A stretch of DNA of 64,000 bases from Saccharibacter sp. 17.LH.SD. GTDB lineage: Bacteria; Pseudomonadota; Alphaproteobacteria; Acetobacterales; Acetobacteraceae. Below are positions 60,634 through 64,000 of this stretch, one piece after another; the stretch's first letter is position 1; each line of letters begins with the position of its first letter. The notes beneath the pieces were generated by a model, which was given only the letters and a program-made list of their open reading frames with translations, searched no databases and had not been told where the DNA came from. The stretch covers positions 186,001 through 250,000 of the forward strand of contig NZ_WVHO01000011.1 in NCBI RefSeq assembly GCF_009834805.1. Direction: 5' to 3'. Position numbers and translations under genes: made by a program.

Positions 60634-61815
60634 ATGACCCCTCCACCCTCTCCCTTTTCTCATTGGCTCAATAAACGACTCCCTTTTTTACGTCCCTTAC
60701 ATCAACATTTCTCACGCTTCCCCATGCCCCCTGTGAATGGGTGGTGGACATTAGGGGCCTGCTTAATCGCTATTGTGTTACTTATGGGAGCCAGCGGCCT
60801 GTTTCTCGCTCTCAATTATACCCCTGATATTCAACAAGCTTTTAGCAGTATCGAAACCATCGAACGCCGCGTTCCGTCTGGCTGGCTCATTCGTTCCCTC
60901 CATATGGGCGGGGCGACGGTCTTTTTTGCTGCTCTATACCTCCATATAGGCCGCGGCTTGTGGTACGGCTCCTATAAAGCACCACGTGAGCTTGTATGGC
61001 TCAGTGGCCTCCTCCTTATGGTCCTCTTTATGACGACGGCCTTTGCCGGTTATGTCCTTCCTTGGGGACAAATGTCTTATTGGGGGGCAACGGTTATCAC
61101 ACATGCTATCGAAGCCATCCCAGCCCTAGGGAAACCACTTGTAACCTTTCTTCTTGGTGGGAATGACCTCGGAACCGTTGCACTTCATCGGCTTTTCGTG
61201 CTGCATTTCACGCTTGGTTTTATTGTTCTTGCAATCATCGGCCTTCACGTATTGTGCCTACATGGTGTTGGCTCCAGCAACCCAACAGCTGACAGCCCTA
61301 CCCCCATCACCACAACCCGCCCCTTCCACTCTGACTACAGCATCAAAGACGGTCTTGCTGTATGCGGCGTGCTCATTATTTATGCTATTTTAATCTTTTT
61401 TTTGCCTGATTGGCTCGAGAAAACAAGTAATCTCATTCCCGCTGACCCGCTTAAAACCCCGAGCGATATTACGCCAGAATGGTATCTTGCCCCTTTCTAC
61501 GCCATGCTCCGTGCCGTCCCTTCTCGCCTTGGTGGCCTGATTATTGCGGCAACCAGCATTATTATTTTATTTGCTCTCCCTTGGCTTGACCAATCTCCAA
61601 GACATAACGCCACATACCGTCCTACTATCAGAGTGGGTATGACCCTTGCTTTCATGGCTTTTCTCACACTTGGCATCGCCGGGTTACATACCCCAAGCAC
61701 GATATGGCTGTGGCTCAGCCGACTAAGCCTTATTGTATGGTTCAGTGTCTTTTTACTTATCCTTCCTCTGACCGCACGACATGAACGCCTCTCTCCGAAG
61801 GGAGACCACTCATGA
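60634..61815 (+). CDS. petB: Cytochrome b of the bc1 complex
   Basis: 393 residues with eight membrane segments. RSLHMGGATVFFAALYLHIGRG and HRLFVLHFTLGFIVLAIIGLHVLCLHG give the four haem-ligand His; GATVITHAIEAIPALGKPLV is the Qo loop and PEWYLAPFYAMLRAVP the conserved PEWY motif. It oxidises and reduces quinone at Qo and Qi sites. Some C-terminal residues present in many alphaproteobacterial proteins are absent. It overlaps petC by 4 bases. Confidence 0.95.
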   Translation: MTPPPSPFSHWLNKRLPFLRPLHQHFSRFPMPPVNGWWTLGACLIAIVLLMGASGLFLALNYTPDIQQAFSSIETIERRVPSGWLIRSLHMGGATVFFAALYLHIGRGLWYGSYKAPRELVWLSGLLLMVLFMTTAFAGYVLPWGQMSYWGATVITHAIEAIPALGKPLVTFLLGGNDLGTVALHRLFVLHFTLGFIVLAIIGLHVLCLHGVGSSNPTADSPTPITTTRPFHSDYSIKDGLAVCGVLIIYAILIFFLPDWLEKTSNLIPADPLKTPSDITPEWYLAPFYAMLRAVPSRLGGLIIAATSIIILFALPWLDQSPRHNATYRPTIRVGMTLAFMAFLTLGIAGLHTPSTIWLWLSRLSLIVWFSVFLLILPLTARHERLSPKGDHS

Positions 61816-62465
61816 GATCAATGATCCTGATTGTAGGTTTCTTCTGGGGTGGCCTCTTTACGATAACACCCGCCATCGCCGACACAGCCGAGCAAAGGGG
61901 ACTCTTTGTTTTCCAACATGTCTGCAGCGCCTGCCACGGTATGGAGCAAGCACATTATGGAGATATGGCGGCTCTCACCTCTTCTCTCCCAGCTTTACAA
62001 GAATGGAGCAAACAGCATCAGGCCAACTTAGAGTCTCCCATTGCGTCTCCATATCCAAGCATTGCTGTTGGGAAAGCCGCTAATGGTGGAGATTTTCCGC
62101 CTGATCTCTCCCATATTGCTCGTACCATTCGAGGCGGAACTCCCTATATTGAAGCGATATTACAAGATTATCATGCCCCACCTCCCGGCATGACCTTAGC
62201 GGCTCACGCATATTATAATCCAACAGCCCTTACCCATCACCATCGCTTCCGTATGCCACCTCCTTTACATGACAATATGCTGATCTATCCGGATGGTACG
62301 AAAGCCACTGTTCCCCAGATGGCCCATGACGTGACAGCCTTTTTACAATGGAGCAATGACTCTCACCGGAAAACACGTTCCATCATCGGAAGCTGTGTTC
62401 TGCTCTATCTTGTAATCATGGGAGGGCTTTTGCTCGCTTTAAAGAAAACAACCTGGAGCCATTAA
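61812..62465 (+). CDS. petC: Cytochrome c1 of the bc1 complex
   Basis: 217 residues with signal peptide ending in AIADTAEQ. Haem attachment CSACH with Cys38, Cys41 and His42; the axial Met is in RFRMPPPLHDNM; a C-terminal anchor (SIIGSCVLLYLVIMGGLLLAL) holds it in the membrane. It is short for the family (often about 240-260), with loops trimmed between haem and anchor. It takes electrons from the Rieske protein and passes them to a soluble or membrane cytochrome. ATG lies inside the petB end. Confidence 0.94.
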   Translation: MRSMILIVGFFWGGLFTITPAIADTAEQRGLFVFQHVCSACHGMEQAHYGDMAALTSSLPALQEWSKQHQANLESPIASPYPSIAVGKAANGGDFPPDLSHIARTIRGGTPYIEAILQDYHAPPPGMTLAAHAYYNPTALTHHHRFRMPPPLHDNMLIYPDGTKATVPQMAHDVTAFLQWSNDSHRKTRSIIGSCVLLYLVIMGGLLLALKKTTWSH

Positions 62466-62510
62466 TTCCCTTTAAAAACATAAGATATGTCACTTTCTTT
62501 CAAAAAGAAC

Positions 62511-62539
62511 TTGCATTCCCTCACTGGATGGAACATAGT
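62511..62539 (+). promoter_or_regulatory. Putative sigma70-type promoter of the cold-shock gene
   Basis: TTGCAT (62511-62516), 17 bp, CATAGT (62534-62539). A start near 62546 would leave a leader of about 115 nt before cspA, as expected for cold-shock mRNAs whose structured 5' part acts as a thermosensor. Confidence 0.35.
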
Positions 62540-62660
62540 GCACGCAAGGTAGTGCCTCTCTAGTGAGCAGAAAGTACGTGACGTTCTGTTTCCATTCTGG
62601 AGGTGATGATAGCGAATAACGTTTTTTCGCGACTGCCGTGTTATATAAAGGAGCCTCGTT

Positions 62661-62867
62661 ATGGAAACAGGCACCGTAAAATGGTTTAACCCAACCAAAG
62701 GTTTTGGTTTTATTCAACCAGATAATAGTGATCAGGATGTCTTCGTTCACATTTCTGAACTGCAGCGTTCTGGTATGCAGAGCCTCAATGAAGGCCAAAA
62801 GATTTCTTACACCATTGAAACTGGACGTAACGGCAGAGAAGCTGCTGTAGGTCTTAAAGCGCTTTAA
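62661..62867 (+). CDS. cspA: CspA-family cold-shock protein
   Basis: 68 residues, a single cold-shock domain. [18 protein letters not shown] holds RNP1 (KGFGFI) and DVFVHISEL holds RNP2 (VFVHI), with the aromatic residues for RNA binding. An AAAGGAG ribosome site is 7 bases ahead. It is probably an RNA chaperone for cold or stationary-phase mRNAs. The strong terminator at 62891 makes it a single-gene transcript. Confidence 0.96.
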   Translation: METGTVKWFNPTKGFGFIQPDNSDQDVFVHISELQRSGMQSLNEGQKISYTIETGRNGREAAVGLKAL

Positions 62868-62890
62868 GTGCTTTTATTGACTATGGTGTC

Positions 62891-62922
62891 AAAAAAAACC
62901 GCCTTCCCAGGCGGTTTTTTTT
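62891..62922 (+). terminator. Rho-independent terminator of cspA
   Basis: AAAAAAAACCGCC, loop TTCCCA, GGCGGTTTTTTTT: a 5-bp GC core extended by 8 A-T pairs and a T tract, 24 bases after the stop. Confidence 0.95.
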
Positions 62923-62963
62923 ATAGAATACACTCCTGCTCAGCCCGCAGTTATGGAGTCGTC

Positions 62964-63296
62964 ATGACACTCAGATTTACTCGATTTACCCTTGCATTGC
63001 TCATCTCTCAGTTAGGGTTTACAATAACAGCTAAAGCGACGTGCCAGCCTCAGGCTATTAATCGCTATGATTTCCCCGTTCAACGTTTAGACGAAGCATT
63101 ACAAGATTTATCTCACCGTTCTGGATGCCCTATCCACGTTACCCCAGAAGCTCTAAAAGACCGTCAGGCTGCTACGCTCCATGGGCGTTACCATGCCTTC
63201 ACAGCCTTAAGACGCCTCCTCCGCCATAATCCAGAACTCAAAGCTGAAATCGTCAAAGATGGATTCTTAGTCCGTGATGTTCAGCACAAAACCTAA
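62964..63296 (+). CDS. Stand-alone STN-domain periplasmic protein
   Basis: 110 residues from ATG 62964, with GGAG five bases upstream; a longer frame from 62868 reads through the cspA terminator and is rejected. Signal peptide about 1-24, ending in TAKATCQ. The rest is one STN domain: YDFPVQRLDEALQDLSHRSG, then IHVTPEALKDRQAATLHGRY, ALRRLLRHNPELKAEI and GFLVRDV. STN domains normally sit at the N-terminus of secretins or TonB receptors and talk to FecR anti-sigma factors. Here neither a barrel nor sigma/FecR genes follow, so its partner is unknown. Confidence 0.8.
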   Translation: MTLRFTRFTLALLISQLGFTITAKATCQPQAINRYDFPVQRLDEALQDLSHRSGCPIHVTPEALKDRQAATLHGRYHAFTALRRLLRHNPELKAEIVKDGFLVRDVQHKT

Positions 63297-63361
63297 AATA
63301 ATAGCGACACACATTTCCTTATAAAAAAGTGATATTCGCCGATCCTATACACCAGTCCACT

Positions 63362-63784
63362 ATGAATAGATCAGATCCCACCATCACCCCTATTTCCCTA
63401 AACGACTGTCTTCCTCTTCGCCAGAAGGTGCTATGGCCTTCTCTCACCCAAGAAGCATGCCGTGTTCCTCATGATGAGGAGGGTTTTCACTACGGGATTT
63501 TCTGCCAAAACACATTAGTGGGATGCGCATCTCTCTTCCTGCTACCGTCACACGAGATACAATTACGCAAACTCGCTATCCTTCCAGACTATCAAGGCAA
63601 AGGGTTAGGCACCCTCCTTCTCAAATATCTCCTCGATCAAGCCCGGCATCATGGGGGAAAACGGCTCGTGCTTGATGCGCGCCTGAGTGCAACCAAATTT
63701 TATGAGAAACTTCATTTTACCACAGGAGGTTCGCCTTTTTTCAAAAAGGACGTTCCCTTTATCCGCATGAAGAAAGTTCTCTAA
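63362..63784 (+). CDS. GNAT-family N-acetyltransferase
   Basis: 140 residues from ATG 63362; GTG 63329 is a longer option with no good ribosome site. LRKLAILPDYQGKGLGTLLLKYL carries the acetyl-CoA motif QGKGLG, and KRLVLDARLSATKFYEKLHF is the usual last part of the fold. The substrate is unknown. It converges on ureG with 3 bases between stops. Confidence 0.88.
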   Translation: MNRSDPTITPISLNDCLPLRQKVLWPSLTQEACRVPHDEEGFHYGIFCQNTLVGCASLFLLPSHEIQLRKLAILPDYQGKGLGTLLLKYLLDQARHHGGKRLVLDARLSATKFYEKLHFTTGGSPFFKKDVPFIRMKKVL

Positions 63785-63787
63785 CCT

Positions 63788-64000
63788 TTAGAGCAAACCA
63801 CCTTTCTCGCAAATAAACTGCGCTACAGCATCGACCCCCTCGCGTGCACGAATATTCGTAAAGACAAAAGGCCTCTCCCCGCGCATTCTCCGGCTATCAC
63901 GGTCCATAACCCCTAAATCAGCCCCAACAAGAGGTGCCAAATCTGTCTTATTGATCACCAAAAGATCACTTCTCGTAATTCCTGGTCCACCCTTACGAGG
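63788..64000 (-). CDS. ureG: Urease accessory protein UreG, C-terminal fragment
   Basis: The final 71 codons only; the gene runs off the right edge. The minus strand reads [20 protein letters not shown], then [20 protein letters not shown] and [18 protein letters not shown], ending in KGGLL and TAA at 63788. NKTD is the guanine-specificity motif of the SIMIBI GTPase UreG, which helps insert nickel into urease. The P-loop is outside the window. More urease genes are expected to the right. Confidence 0.93.
   Translation of the reverse strand, partial: PRKGGPGITRSDLLVINKTDLAPLVGADLGVMDRDSRRMRGERPFVFTNIRAREGVDAVAQFICEKGGLL

Noticed and set aside
62868-62963. N-terminal extension of the STN protein
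   Set aside because: It would be translated through the cspA terminator; ATG 62964 has its own GGAG and starts the signal peptide.
1-64000. CRISPR arrays, insertion sequences, prophage, toxin-antitoxin pairs
   Set aside because: No regularly spaced repeats, transposase motifs, phage genes or convincing toxin pairs were seen on either strand.

Overview
The window looks like a chromosomal segment of an acetic acid bacterium (Acetobacteraceae, Alphaproteobacteria) of moderate to low GC content. Evidence is the combination of OprB-type sugar porins, a YfdX protein, TonB-dependent receptors ending in Phe, a fructan/sucrose hydrolase, a bc1 complex, a UreG end and NodT-type outer-membrane factors. 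The genus cannot be fixed by eye. There are no rRNA genes, CRISPR arrays, recognisable transposases or phage genes. Two tRNA genes (Thr-TGT, Glu-CTC) are present.

Layout. 1-1.9 kb: 5' end of a DegP-like protease, Mrp/ApbC, a small lipoprotein and tRNA-Thr. 2.1-15.5 kb: a nutrient-uptake stretch with two paralogous TonB-dependent receptors, a cytoplasmic GH32 hydrolase, QueH, a YfcG-type glutathione transferase behind a strong leader hairpin, an outer-membrane barrel protein, a CPBP protease, an OprB porin and YfdX. 15.7-20.9 kb: an EmrAB multidrug pump with its outer-membrane factor and TetR regulator; near-palindromic TGACC...GGTCA sites lie at both promoters. 20.9-29.6 kb: FolD, threonine aldolase, a YtcA-HlyD-FUSC-OMF aryl/drug efflux operon and a second OprB. 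29.7-41 kb: housekeeping genes (DegP, TadA, RluB, RsmD, FtsK, RluA-type synthase), an HD-domain protein divergent from a GlxA-type regulator, UbiH-like monooxygenase and nitroreductase.

40.9-45.1 kb: a histidine operon hisB-hisH-[GNAT::hisA]-hisF-hisE-HIT in which HisA is fused behind an acetyltransferase domain in one uninterrupted frame. 45.2-49 kb: after tRNA-Glu an AT-rich stretch with an orphan small ORF, then a GH28 polygalacturonase, azlCD and a Tat-type esterase/hydrolase. 49-54.9 kb: an unknown periplasmic protein, L-serine dehydratase, a small monooxygenase, an M3 peptidase, YbaK and a Gly/Tyr/Pro-rich secreted protein. 55.1-58.4 kb: an RND pump with no fusion-protein partner beside it. 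58.6-59.9 kb: minus-strand wreckage of a UbiD-type hydroxyarylic-acid decarboxylase and its small D subunit, broken by several frameshifts. 59.9-64 kb: petABC (bc1 complex), cspA with a long leader and strong terminator, a stand-alone STN-domain protein, a GNAT enzyme and the 3' end of ureG.

No clearly new multi-gene system was found. The most notable items are the GNAT-HisA fusion, the decayed aromatic-acid decarboxylase operon next to bc1 and an orphan RND pump, the paired TetR-type operators, and the possible island scar behind tRNA-Glu.
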